The notes under the pieces were generated by a model, which worked only from the letters and a program-made list of their open reading frames with translations, was not told where the DNA came from and did not search any database. The translations under genes and the position numbers were made by a program. Positions 57,679-64,000 of a stretch of 64,000 nucleotides of DNA are shown here, piece by piece. The first letter of the stretch is position 1; every line of letters starts with the position of its first letter. Source of the stretch: Streptomyces ficellus (GTDB taxonomy: Bacteria; Actinomycetota; Actinomycetes; Streptomycetales; Streptomycetaceae); NCBI RefSeq assembly GCF_030406405.1, contig NZ_JAUEPL010000019.1, positions 1 through 64,000 of the forward strand, in the 5' to 3' direction.

Positions 57679-58716
57679 GTGCAGCAGGAGATCCCCCCAC
57701 TCGTCCGCGAGCTCGCCGCCGTCGCGCACGTCGCCGCGCACCAGCCCGCCCCGCCGGCACCGGCCACGTCCGCACCGCCCCTGCCCGCGCATCCCCCGGC
57801 GGTACCGCCCCCGGCCGCCCCCTGCCGAGCCTGCCGAGGCAGCGCGGCCGCTGCCGTGCTGGCCGACCGGGACGACGGCACCGTCGTGCGTCATGGGGGA
57901 GCCGTCGCCAAGGCGCACGCGCCGGGCACCGACATCGCGGCGCACCGCGCCCGGCTGGCCGTCGCCGCTCACCCGCGACTCGCCGGCATCCTCCTGCCGC
58001 CCCTGCCGGTCACCGCCCCCGATGTCCACGGCCGCCCCGTCACCGCCTGGCCGTACGGCACGCCCGTCGACCCCGCCGATCCGGACGCCGCTCCCTGGGA
58101 GGACGCCGCCGCCCTGCTCGCCCGGCTCCACTCCGTACCGCCCGCCGAGCTCCCCGCCCCGCTGCCGCCCATGCGCGGCCCCGCCAAGGCGGCCCGGGCC
58201 GTGGCGCGCATGGGGGCGGCCGGGCCGCACCCCGCCGCCGCGCCGGTACGCGCCGCCTGGCGCCGCCTGCCCGGGTGGGCCCGCGGCGAAGGTCCCCCGC
58301 CCGGGCCCGAACGCCTCTGCCACGGCGACCTCCACCTCGGCCAGCTCATCCGCCACCCCGCCGCCACCGGCCCTTGGCTGCTGATCGACGTGGACGATCT
58401 CGGCATGGGCGACCCCGCGTGGGACCTGGCCCGGCCCGCCGCCTGGTATGCGGCCGGCCTCCTGCCGCCCCTCGTGTGGAGCCGGTTCCTGGGCGCGTAC
58501 CGCGCGGCCGGCGGCCCGGCCGTTCCCCCCGAGGGCGACCCCTGGCCCCGGCTGGACGTTCCGGCCCGCGCGCTGACCGTCCAGACGGCCGCCCTCGCCA
58601 TCGCCAAGAGCACCGTTGAGAGGCGCGACTTGGACGAGGTCGAGCTGAGCGTTGTGGACGCGTGTGCCCGAATCGCCACCCTCCCGCCCGAGTTGGCCCG
58701 AGAAGTCTCGTCGTAA
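57679..58716 (+). CDS. Phosphotransferase (aminoglycoside phosphotransferase/kinase-like fold)
   Basis: A 345-residue protein. Catalytic loop CHGDLHLGQLI and metal motif LLIDVDDLGMGDPAWDLARP are the APH/choline-kinase-type signatures. The N-terminal 50 residues are Pro/Ala-rich with CRACR. Substrate unknown; similar genes are housekeeping in Streptomyces and need not confer resistance. GTG 57679 lies 6 bases after TAGGGT, so it is probably leaderless. Confidence 0.83.
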   Translation: MQQEIPPLVRELAAVAHVAAHQPAPPAPATSAPPLPAHPPAVPPPAAPCRACRGSAAAAVLADRDDGTVVRHGGAVAKAHAPGTDIAAHRARLAVAAHPRLAGILLPPLPVTAPDVHGRPVTAWPYGTPVDPADPDAAPWEDAAALLARLHSVPPAELPAPLPPMRGPAKAARAVARMGAAGPHPAAAPVRAAWRRLPGWARGEGPPPGPERLCHGDLHLGQLIRHPAATGPWLLIDVDDLGMGDPAWDLARPAAWYAAGLLPPLVWSRFLGAYRAAGGPAVPPEGDPWPRLDVPARALTVQTAALAIAKSTVERRDLDEVELSVVDACARIATLPPELAREVSS

Positions 58717-58756
58717 GGTGTGGACATCATCCCGACGGCGAGGAGTTGAGCCAAGC

Positions 58757-59035
58757 ATGCAGTGTCCCAAGTGCCATGCGCCCATGCACACCTACAACCG
58801 CAACGGCGTCCAGATCGAGCAGTGCAGCGGCTGCCGGGGGATCTTCCTCGACTACGGCGAGCTGGAGGCGCTGACCCGCCTGGAGGCGCAGTGGGTCCAG
58901 CAGGCCCCGCCCGCGCCGCCGGCCCCGCAGGCCTACCCGGCCCCGGCCGCTCCCGCCTGGGGCGCGCCGCACCACGGCCACCACGGCCGCCACGGTCACC
59001 AGCGCAGCTTCGGCCGGATGCTCTTCTCCTCCTGA
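58757..59035 (+). CDS. Zinc-ribbon protein with His/Pro-rich tail
   Basis: A 92-residue protein with a TFIIB-like zinc ribbon: MQCPKCHAPMHTY ... EQCSGCRGIFLDYGELEAL (two CxxC). The tail is PPAPP-rich and then HHGHHGRHGHQRS, a possible metal-binding stretch. GGAG precedes ATG 58757. Function unknown. Confidence 0.85.
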   Translation: MQCPKCHAPMHTYNRNGVQIEQCSGCRGIFLDYGELEALTRLEAQWVQQAPPAPPAPQAYPAPAAPAWGAPHHGHHGRHGHQRSFGRMLFSS

Positions 59036-59056
59036 GGGAAGGGCCCGACGAACGAC

Positions 59057-59089
59057 GGAGCCCCGGCCGCGTGACGCGGCCGGGGCTCC
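59057..59089. terminator. Bidirectional terminator
   Basis: GGAGCCCCGGCCGCG and its complement CGCGGCCGGGGCTCC, loop TGA; between the zinc-ribbon gene and the convergent tRNA operon. Confidence 0.88.
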
Positions 59090-59097
59090 GGGCTGTG

Positions 59098-59169
59098 TGG
59101 ACGATACTGGGATTGAACCAGTGACCTCTTCCGTGTCAGGGAAGCGCTCTCCCGCTGAGCTAATCGTCC
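59098..59169 (-). tRNA. tRNA-Val (anticodon GAC), copy 3
   Basis: Cloverleaf on the minus strand: acceptor GGACGAT/ATCGTCC, discriminator A, D-arm GCTC-GAGC, anticodon stem CTTCC-GGAAG with loop CTGACAC (GAC), T-arm ACTGG-CCAGT. 72 bases, no encoded CCA. Confidence 0.95.
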
Positions 59170-59210
59170 TCGGGACCATGATCCGTAATTCGAGGATCAT
59201 GGACACTGCG

Positions 59211-59282
59211 TGCGCGATACTGGGATTGAACCAGTGACCTCTTCCGTGTCAGGGAAGCGCTCTCCCGCTGAGCTAATCGCGC
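59211..59282 (-). tRNA. tRNA-Val (GAC), copy 2
   Basis: Same as copy 3 except for the acceptor GCGCGAT/ATCGCGC, which differs by a compensating pair change. The spacer towards copy 3 has a CCATGATCC/GGATCATGG hairpin. Confidence 0.95.
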
Positions 59283-59315
59283 GGGGATCCTTGCGGACCG
59301 ATCCTTGTGGATCAG

Positions 59316-59387
59316 TGGACGATACTGGGATTGAACCAGTGACCTCTTCCGTGTCAGGGAAGCGCTCTCCCGCTGAGCTAATCGTCC
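59316..59387 (-). tRNA. tRNA-Val (GAC), copy 1
   Basis: Identical in the mature part to copy 3. Transcribed before copies 2 and 3. Confidence 0.95.
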
Positions 59388-59391
59388 TTGG

Positions 59392-59462
59392 AGGTGGAGA
59401 CGGGATTTGAACCCGTGTAGACGGCTTTGCAGGCCGTTGCCTCGCCTCTCGGCCACTCCACC
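59392..59462 (-). tRNA. tRNA-Cys (GCA)
   Basis: Minus strand acceptor GGTGGAG/CTCCACC, discriminator T as required for Cys, anticodon stem ACGGC-GCCGT with loop CTGCAAA (GCA). 71 bases. Four bases before Val copy 1. Confidence 0.95.
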
Positions 59463-59497
59463 AGGAGTGCAGGGGTTCGGGAAGATCCCCCACGTCG

Positions 59498-59570
59498 AGC
59501 GGACGACGAGATTCGAACTCGCGACCCTCACCTTGGCAAGGTGATGCTCTACCAACTGAGCCACGTCCGC
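59498..59570 (-). tRNA. tRNA-Gly (GCC)
   Basis: Minus strand acceptor GCGGACG/CGTCCGC, discriminator T, anticodon stem TCACC-GGTGA with loop TTGCCAA (GCC), T-loop GTTCGAATC. 73 bases; first gene of the tRNA operon. Confidence 0.95.
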
Positions 59571-59612
59571 TTGTCGTTTCCGATCCGCTTGCGCGTCCCG
59601 GCGACGTGTTGA

Positions 59613-59640
59613 ACTCTAGCGGATTCCCGGTCCAGTACAA
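59613..59640 (-). promoter_or_regulatory. Promoter of the tRNA operon
   Basis: Minus-strand TTGTAC (59640-59635), 16 bases, TAGAGT (59618-59613), about 43 bases before tRNA-Gly. Confidence 0.65.
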
Positions 59641-59816
59641 AAACGCGTTTGCGCAGCGTGCTGCGCTGACCCCGGCCCGAAGTGCGACAGGCGGCGCACA
59701 CACGGTATCGGGACAGTGCCAGGGGCGGCGCCGGGAAAGCCACGGGACCGCTCCCGCGGACGGAGCCGGAGACCGGCCGCGTACGCCCCGCCCGGGACCG
59801 CCATAGACTCGCATCC

Positions 59817-60866
59817 GTGCACGACCTCCCTCCTCTGGCCCGTTTCGGTGGCCTCCTGGCCACCGATCTGCGGGATGTCACCAGTGACCCCGAGGCCCTC
59901 GACTCCGCCGGCTTCTGGGCCGTCTCCGCGGACTTCGAAGGCCGCCTGACCTGCGCCCGCTTCGGTGACGTCCGTCCCGCGCCGGTACCCGCGCCCGTGC
60001 CGGGCGCCTGGCGGGGCCCCGCCGCCGGTGACTGGACGTCGTCACTGGACCGCGCCGCGTACATGGCGGGCGTACGCAGGATCCGGGAGCACATCGCGGC
60101 GGGTGAGGTCTACCAGGCGAACCTCTGCCGCGTGCTCAGCGCGCCCCTCCCGGACGAGGCCGCCGACATCGACGACCTGACCGCGCTCCTCGCGCGCGGC
60201 AACCCCGCCCCCTATGCCGGAACGATTCGGCTGCCCGCCCACGGGGTCGAGATCGCCACCGCATCGCCCGAGCTGTACCTGCGGCGCGACGGCTCCACCG
60301 TGGAGTCCGGCCCGATCAAGGGCACCGGCAGGACCGCGCAGGACCTCCTGGACAAGGACCGCGCCGAGAACGTGATGATCGTGGACCTGGTCCGCAACGA
60401 CCTGGGACGGGTCTGCGCCACCGGCTCCGTCACGGTCCCGGCGCTCTGCGCGATCGAGCCGCACCCCGGCCTCGTCCACCTCGTCTCCACCGTGCGCGGC
60501 GAGCTGTCCGTCAAGGCGGGGTGGAAGGACCTGCTGGAAGCGACCTTCCCGCCCGGCTCGGTCACCGGCGCTCCCAAGTCCAGCGCGCTGGAGATCATCG
60601 AGGCGCTGGAGACCGCCCCCCGCGGCCCATACTGCGGCGGCATCGGCTGGGTCGACGCCGACCGCCGCACCGGAGAGCTGGCCGTCGGCATACGCACGTT
60701 CTGGATCGACCGCGCGGAGGGCGCCCTCCGTTTCGGCACCGGCGCCGGCATCACCTGGGGCTCCGACCCCGAACGCGAGTGGGCCGAGACCGAACTGAAG
60801 GCATCCCGGCTGCTGGCGGTAGCGTCGGGGAGGTACGAGGCGAGCGGAAGGACCATCACGACATGA
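59817..60866 (+). CDS. pabB: Aminodeoxychorismate synthase component I (chorismate-binding)
   Basis: A 349-residue chorismate-binding enzyme: ASPELYLRRDGSTVESGPIK, GTGRTAQDLLDKDRAENVMI, VDLVRNDLGRVC and PGSVTGAPKSSALEIIEALE with catalytic residues of the PabB/TrpE fold. It aminates chorismate towards p-aminobenzoate; no glutaminase domain is fused. GTG 59817 lies 7 bases after TAGACT, a leaderless arrangement. The stop overlaps the pabC ATG. Shorter N-terminus than TrpE. Confidence 0.9.
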   Translation: MHDLPPLARFGGLLATDLRDVTSDPEALDSAGFWAVSADFEGRLTCARFGDVRPAPVPAPVPGAWRGPAAGDWTSSLDRAAYMAGVRRIREHIAAGEVYQANLCRVLSAPLPDEAADIDDLTALLARGNPAPYAGTIRLPAHGVEIATASPELYLRRDGSTVESGPIKGTGRTAQDLLDKDRAENVMIVDLVRNDLGRVCATGSVTVPALCAIEPHPGLVHLVSTVRGELSVKAGWKDLLEATFPPGSVTGAPKSSALEIIEALETAPRGPYCGGIGWVDADRRTGELAVGIRTFWIDRAEGALRFGTGAGITWGSDPEREWAETELKASRLLAVASGRYEASGRTITT

Positions 60867-61675
60867 AGCTGTGGGTCAACGGCGGGCTGTACGACGCGGA
60901 CGCCGCACGGGTCTCCGTACTGGACCACGGCCTGACCGTGGGCGACGGCGTCTTCGAGACGATCAAGGCCGTGGACGGCCGGCCCTTCGCGCTGGACCCG
61001 CACCTGGACCGCCTCACCCGCTCCGCGCGCGGCCTCGGGCTGCCCGACCCGGACCTCGACGAGGTGCGCCGGGCCTGCGCGGCCGTGCTTCAGGCCAACC
61101 CCATGCCGCTCGGCCGGCTGCGCATCACGTACACCGGCGGGGTCTCCCCGCTCGGCTCCGACCGCGGCGACACCGGCCCCACCCTCGTCGTCGCCCTCGG
61201 CGAGACCACGTACCGCCCCGACACCACCGCCGTGATCACCGTCCCCTGGACGCGCAACGAGCGCGGCGCCCTGACGGGCCTGAAGACCACCTCGTACGCG
61301 GAGAACGTCGTCGCCCTCGCCAGGGCACACGAGCGGGGCGCGTCCGAGGCACTGTTCGCCAACACCGTCGGACAGCTCTGCGAAGGCACCGGCTCCAACG
61401 TCTTCGTCGTCCTGGACGGCCGGCTCCACACCCCGCCGCTCGCCTCGGGCTGCCTCGCCGGCATCACCCGCGCCCTGACCGTCGAATGGACCGGCGCCCA
61501 GGAGACCGACCTGCCGTTCGACGTACTGGAGCGGGCCGACGAGATCTTCCTGACCTCCACCCTCCGCGACGTCCAGGCGGTCCACCGCCTGGACGGGCGC
61601 GAGCTGCCCGGCGCGCCCGGACCGGTCACCGCCAAGGCCATGCGGATCTTCGCGGAGCGGGCCGCCCAGATGTGA
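60863..61675 (+). CDS. pabC: Aminotransferase class IV, aminodeoxychorismate lyase-like
   Basis: A 270-residue fold-type IV PLP enzyme: VSVLDHGLTVGDGVFETIKA, PLP lysine in GLKTTSYAENVVALARAHER, and ANTVGQLCEGTGSNVFVVLD. Its coupling to pabB (ATGA) supports the lyase role that yields p-aminobenzoate and pyruvate, though branched-chain or D-amino-acid aminotransferases share the fold. Confidence 0.85.
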   Translation: MKLWVNGGLYDADAARVSVLDHGLTVGDGVFETIKAVDGRPFALDPHLDRLTRSARGLGLPDPDLDEVRRACAAVLQANPMPLGRLRITYTGGVSPLGSDRGDTGPTLVVALGETTYRPDTTAVITVPWTRNERGALTGLKTTSYAENVVALARAHERGASEALFANTVGQLCEGTGSNVFVVLDGRLHTPPLASGCLAGITRALTVEWTGAQETDLPFDVLERADEIFLTSTLRDVQAVHRLDGRELPGAPGPVTAKAMRIFAERAAQM

Positions 61676-61708
61676 CGCGACGGCCGCACGGTGGGTAGAA
61701 CATCCCCG

Positions 61709-62548
61709 ATGACCACCACCCTGCGGCCGACCGGGCCGCTCCAGCAGACCGCCGACGGCGCCCGATCGCGCTCCTACGACGTCTGTGTGAACAGCCGCCC
61801 CGTGGGCGCCGTCGAACTCGGCACCATGCCCGGACCCGGGCGGGCGGCCGGGGTGATCCGCTCGCTGCGCGTCGACGAGCCGGACCGCCGGCGCGGCCGG
61901 GGCACGGTGGCCGCGCTCGCCGCCGAGGAGGTGCTGCGGGGCTGGGGCTGCGACCAGGTCGTGATCTCCGTACCGGCCGGGGCCACGGCCGCGCTGCGCA
62001 TGGCGAGCGCCCTCGGCTACACCGAACGCAGCCGCAACATGGCCAAGGACCTCACCGGACCGCCCCCCGAGCTGCCCGCCCACGTCGAGGTCCGGCCGAT
62101 GAGCGAGGCGGAGTACCGCGTGTGGGAGGACCGGTCCACGGAGAGCTTCGCGCGCAGCTGGACCGAGCGCGGCGTAGCGGCGGAGCGGGCCAGGGCGAAG
62201 GCGGAGGTGAGCCGCCGCGAGAACCTGCCCGCCGGACTCGCCACCGAAGGCACCGCCTTCCATGTGGCCGTGCGGGAGGGTGTGCCCGTCGCGCACCTGT
62301 GGACCGGCCGCCGGGAGCTGGCCCCCGGCGAGGAGGCCGCGTTCGTGTACGACATCGAGGTCGCCGACGACCACCGCGGCAAGGGGTACGGCCGCGCCCT
62401 GATGCTGCTCGCCGAGCGGATCGCCCTGGAGGGCGGGGAGCGCCGGATCGGCCTGCACGTCTTCGCGGGCAACACCCCGGCGCTGCGGCTCTATGAGTCG
62501 CTCGGCTACCGGACGACCCATGTCCACAGCTACAAGCCGCTGCTCTAG
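61709..62548 (+). CDS. GNAT-family protein with two acetyltransferase halves
   Basis: A 279-residue protein with a degenerate N-terminal GNAT half (RSLRVDEPDRRRGRGTVAAL) and a complete C-terminal half (YDIEVADDHRGKGYGRALML, NTPALRLYESLGYRTTHVHS). Mycothiol synthase-like two-domain architecture, but without further evidence. TAGAAC lies 6 bases before the ATG. Its stop shares the CTAG with the convergent gene. Confidence 0.83.
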   Translation: MTTTLRPTGPLQQTADGARSRSYDVCVNSRPVGAVELGTMPGPGRAAGVIRSLRVDEPDRRRGRGTVAALAAEEVLRGWGCDQVVISVPAGATAALRMASALGYTERSRNMAKDLTGPPPELPAHVEVRPMSEAEYRVWEDRSTESFARSWTERGVAAERARAKAEVSRRENLPAGLATEGTAFHVAVREGVPVAHLWTGRRELAPGEEAAFVYDIEVADDHRGKGYGRALMLLAERIALEGGERRIGLHVFAGNTPALRLYESLGYRTTHVHSYKPLL

Positions 62549-63078
62549 AGCTGACCGCCCGGCTCGGCCAGAAGACGGTCGGCGATCTCCTCGATGCGCT
62601 CGCGCAGCCCCTCCTGGCTCTTGCCGCCGTCCAGCCGCTCGCCGCCGATCACATACGTGGGGGTGCCGGTCACCCCGATCGCCTTGCCCTCCGCCTGATC
62701 GGCGTCCACGATCAACAGGTGCCGGCCGTCGATCAGGGCCGTGTCGAACTCCTCGGTGTCCAGGCCCAGTTCGTCCGCCACCTCCAGCAGCAGCGGCTCG
62801 CCCTTCGAGGCCAGCTCTTCGGTCCTGGCCAGCACCGCCTCCGCGTACGGCCAGCCCTGCCCCTGCGCGAACGCCTCCTCGGCGGCCTGCGCCGCGGCGT
62901 AGGCGTGCTGGTGCCTCTCCAGGGGGAAGTGCCGCAGCCGTACCTCCAGCCGGTCCCCGTACCGGGCGCGCAGCGCGCGCAGGTCCTCCAGGGCGGCATG
63001 ACAGTCGGGGCACTGCAGCTCGCACCAGACGTCGAGGACGACGGGCGTGGCGGTGCGCTCGGTGGTGGCGTCGTTCAT
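62545..63078 (-). CDS. DsbA-family oxidoreductase-like protein
   Basis: A 177-residue thioredoxin-fold protein with CPDC (LQCPDCHAALEDLRAL), helical insert and cis-Pro loop GVTGTPTYVIGGERLDGGK. No signal peptide, so cytoplasmic; FrnE/DsbA-type dithiol exchange or isomerase role is likely. ATG 63078. Confidence 0.88.
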   Translation of the reverse strand: MNDATTERTATPVVLDVWCELQCPDCHAALEDLRALRARYGDRLEVRLRHFPLERHQHAYAAAQAAEEAFAQGQGWPYAEAVLARTEELASKGEPLLLEVADELGLDTEEFDTALIDGRHLLIVDADQAEGKAIGVTGTPTYVIGGERLDGGKSQEGLRERIEEIADRLLAEPGGQL

Positions 63079-63238
63079 GAGGGCAGTCTTTCAGCAGGGA
63101 CGCGAGCGCCCCAACCGGGACCTGAGGAGGACCCGGTCCCGGAGATCTCCCCGAGGTCGCCCGGGACCATGGCCGCCACGCCGCCGCCCGGTGCAGGATG
63201 GAAGGGACGTATCGCCCGCCGCACGCCTGGAGGACCGG

Positions 63239-63676
63239 ATGCTTGCCGAGACGATCTGTTCTGCGGTGTCCGCGGCGGGGCTGGGCATCGCGGCGATCAC
63301 CGCGTACCGCAAGAGGTTCCTGACGGCCGCCCGTATCGCCGCGTACGCGCTGGTGCCGCTCGGACTGGTGATGACCGGCGCAGTGGAGTGGCTGGCCAGG
63401 ACGGCTTTCAGCCCCGTGGCGTGGGCCGGTTTCGGTGTCCTCGGCCTGTCCTGGGTGCTGTTCACGACGACCCGGGCCGTCGAACGGCGCCGGGGAGGTA
63501 CGCGCAAGGACCGCAAGGCGGCCGGGGCCGCACGGGAGCGCGAGGCGACCGCGCCGGGCGCGTCCGCGCCGTCGCTCGGGGCGGGTGAGCGGTCCACGGC
63601 GAAGCCGCGCGGCGCCACGGCCGCCAACGACGACTTCAGCGACATCGAGGCCATCCTGAAGAAGCACGGCATCTGA
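63239..63676 (+). CDS. Small membrane protein with charged C-terminus
   Basis: A 145-residue protein. Three hydrophobic segments (ETICSAVSAAGLGIAAITAY, AAYALVPLGLVMTGAVEWLA, FGVLGLSWVLFTTTRAV) and a Lys/Arg/Ala-rich cytoplasmic tail ending DDFSDIEAILKKHGI. GGAGG lies 5 bases before ATG 63239. Conserved in Streptomyces; function unknown. Confidence 0.78.
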   Translation: MLAETICSAVSAAGLGIAAITAYRKRFLTAARIAAYALVPLGLVMTGAVEWLARTAFSPVAWAGFGVLGLSWVLFTTTRAVERRRGGTRKDRKAAGAAREREATAPGASAPSLGAGERSTAKPRGATAANDDFSDIEAILKKHGI

Positions 63677-63763
63677 CGTAAGTCAAACCGCCATGCGCGG
63701 GATGGAGTGAACCGGCGTACCGATCAGGGGGTTTTCACCCTTACGTGGGTGGTGGCCTGCGCC

Positions 63764-63985
63764 ATGATCTCCCGCGAGATGCCGGAAACCTCGCGGGAGC
63801 CGTCCCCCGCCACCGAAGCCCCCACCGCGTTCCGCACCGGGATTCCCGCCGAGATGCCTGCGGAGATCCCCGGAGAGCGACGCGGATGCCTTTTCGCGCT
63901 CTCCCAGCCGCCGCTGGTGATCTTCCTGGCGGTGATCGGCTGTCTGCTGCTGATGGCCGCCGTACACGATCTCTTCGTGCTGTGA
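63764..63985 (+). CDS. Small single-pass membrane protein
   Basis: A 73-residue protein with a polar N-terminal part (Glu/Pro-rich) and one hydrophobic C-terminal segment (PPLVIFLAVIGCLLLMAAVH). ATG 63764 has GGTGG at nine bases; GTG 63707 in frame is possible. Unknown family. Confidence 0.6.
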   Translation: MISREMPETSREPSPATEAPTAFRTGIPAEMPAEIPGERRGCLFALSQPPLVIFLAVIGCLLLMAAVHDLFVL

Positions 63986-64000
63986 GCCTCGCCGCGGCCG

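Noticed and set aside
59098..59570. tRNA cluster as an integration site (att)
   Set aside because: No integrase, no repeated tRNA 3' end outside the genes and ordinary genes on both sides.

Overview
The window is a continuous piece of a high-GC actinobacterial chromosome, almost certainly Streptomyces. The codon third positions are overwhelmingly G/C, GTG starts and stop/start overlaps (ATGA, GTGA) are common, and the gene order (DUF1844 - infC - rpmI - rplT - rRNA methyltransferase - sensor kinase - pheS - pheT; argC-J-B-D-R) is the conserved Streptomyces core layout. Gene and family names rest on my reading of the proteins; no database search was run.

Layout. 1-2.3 kb: edge of a type VII secretion neighbourhood (truncated proline-rich membrane protein, then a mycosin protease). 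2.3-11.3 kb: translation block with an SseB-family protein, DUF1844, the infC-rpmI-rplT operon behind a terminator-like leader hairpin, a SpoU methyltransferase, a PAS histidine kinase and pheST. 11.3-20.8 kb: an accessory/housekeeping mixture (TPR regulator, Nudix, 3-hydroxybutyryl-CoA dehydrogenase, GHL10 hydrolase, EamA exporter divergent from a MocR regulator, RlmG-like methyltransferase). 20.8-23 kb: a decay zone with remnants of a ketoacyl synthase, an MFS pump and an ArsR regulator, the last two joined head to head by a deletion. 23-37 kb: arginine biosynthesis (argCJBDR, argGH) with two unusual insertions: a 92-bp repeat array of translationally coupled mini-ORFs between argC and argJ, and a complete lasso-peptide cluster (precursor A, cyclase C, RRE protein B1, peptidase B2, ABC exporter D) on the minus strand between argR and argG.

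37-47.3 kb: TetR/MFS pair, acyltransferase, glycerophosphodiesterase, sigma-like factor, small membrane proteins, HAD phosphatase, and a metNIQ methionine importer behind a probable Cys/Met-rich leader peptide. 47.4-54.6 kb: corrinoid/siroheme genes (cbiET-type cobL, a three-part BluB-CobT fusion, a CysG-like cobA). 54.7-64 kb: SpoU methyltransferase, Ser/Thr kinase, phosphotransferase, a minus-strand tRNA operon Gly-Cys-Val-Val-Val, pabB-pabC, a GNAT protein, a DsbA-like protein and small membrane proteins.

The most notable system is the lasso cluster. Its 36-residue precursor is shorter than most gene-caller cut-offs, but has a strong ribosome binding site, the YxxP leader motif and a Thr-Gly before a predicted basic 17-residue core (LGTDRGPEKRLVLRFSL, ring Leu1-Glu8). 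A hairpin lies between A and C, the cyclase PP-loop lacks the usual Ser, and B2 has a C-terminal hexapeptide repeat tail. Other strong observations are the coupled mini-ORF array, the metNIQ leader peptide, the MFS/ArsR deletion junction, and the frequent leaderless starts (a TANNNT box 6-7 bases before ATG/GTG).
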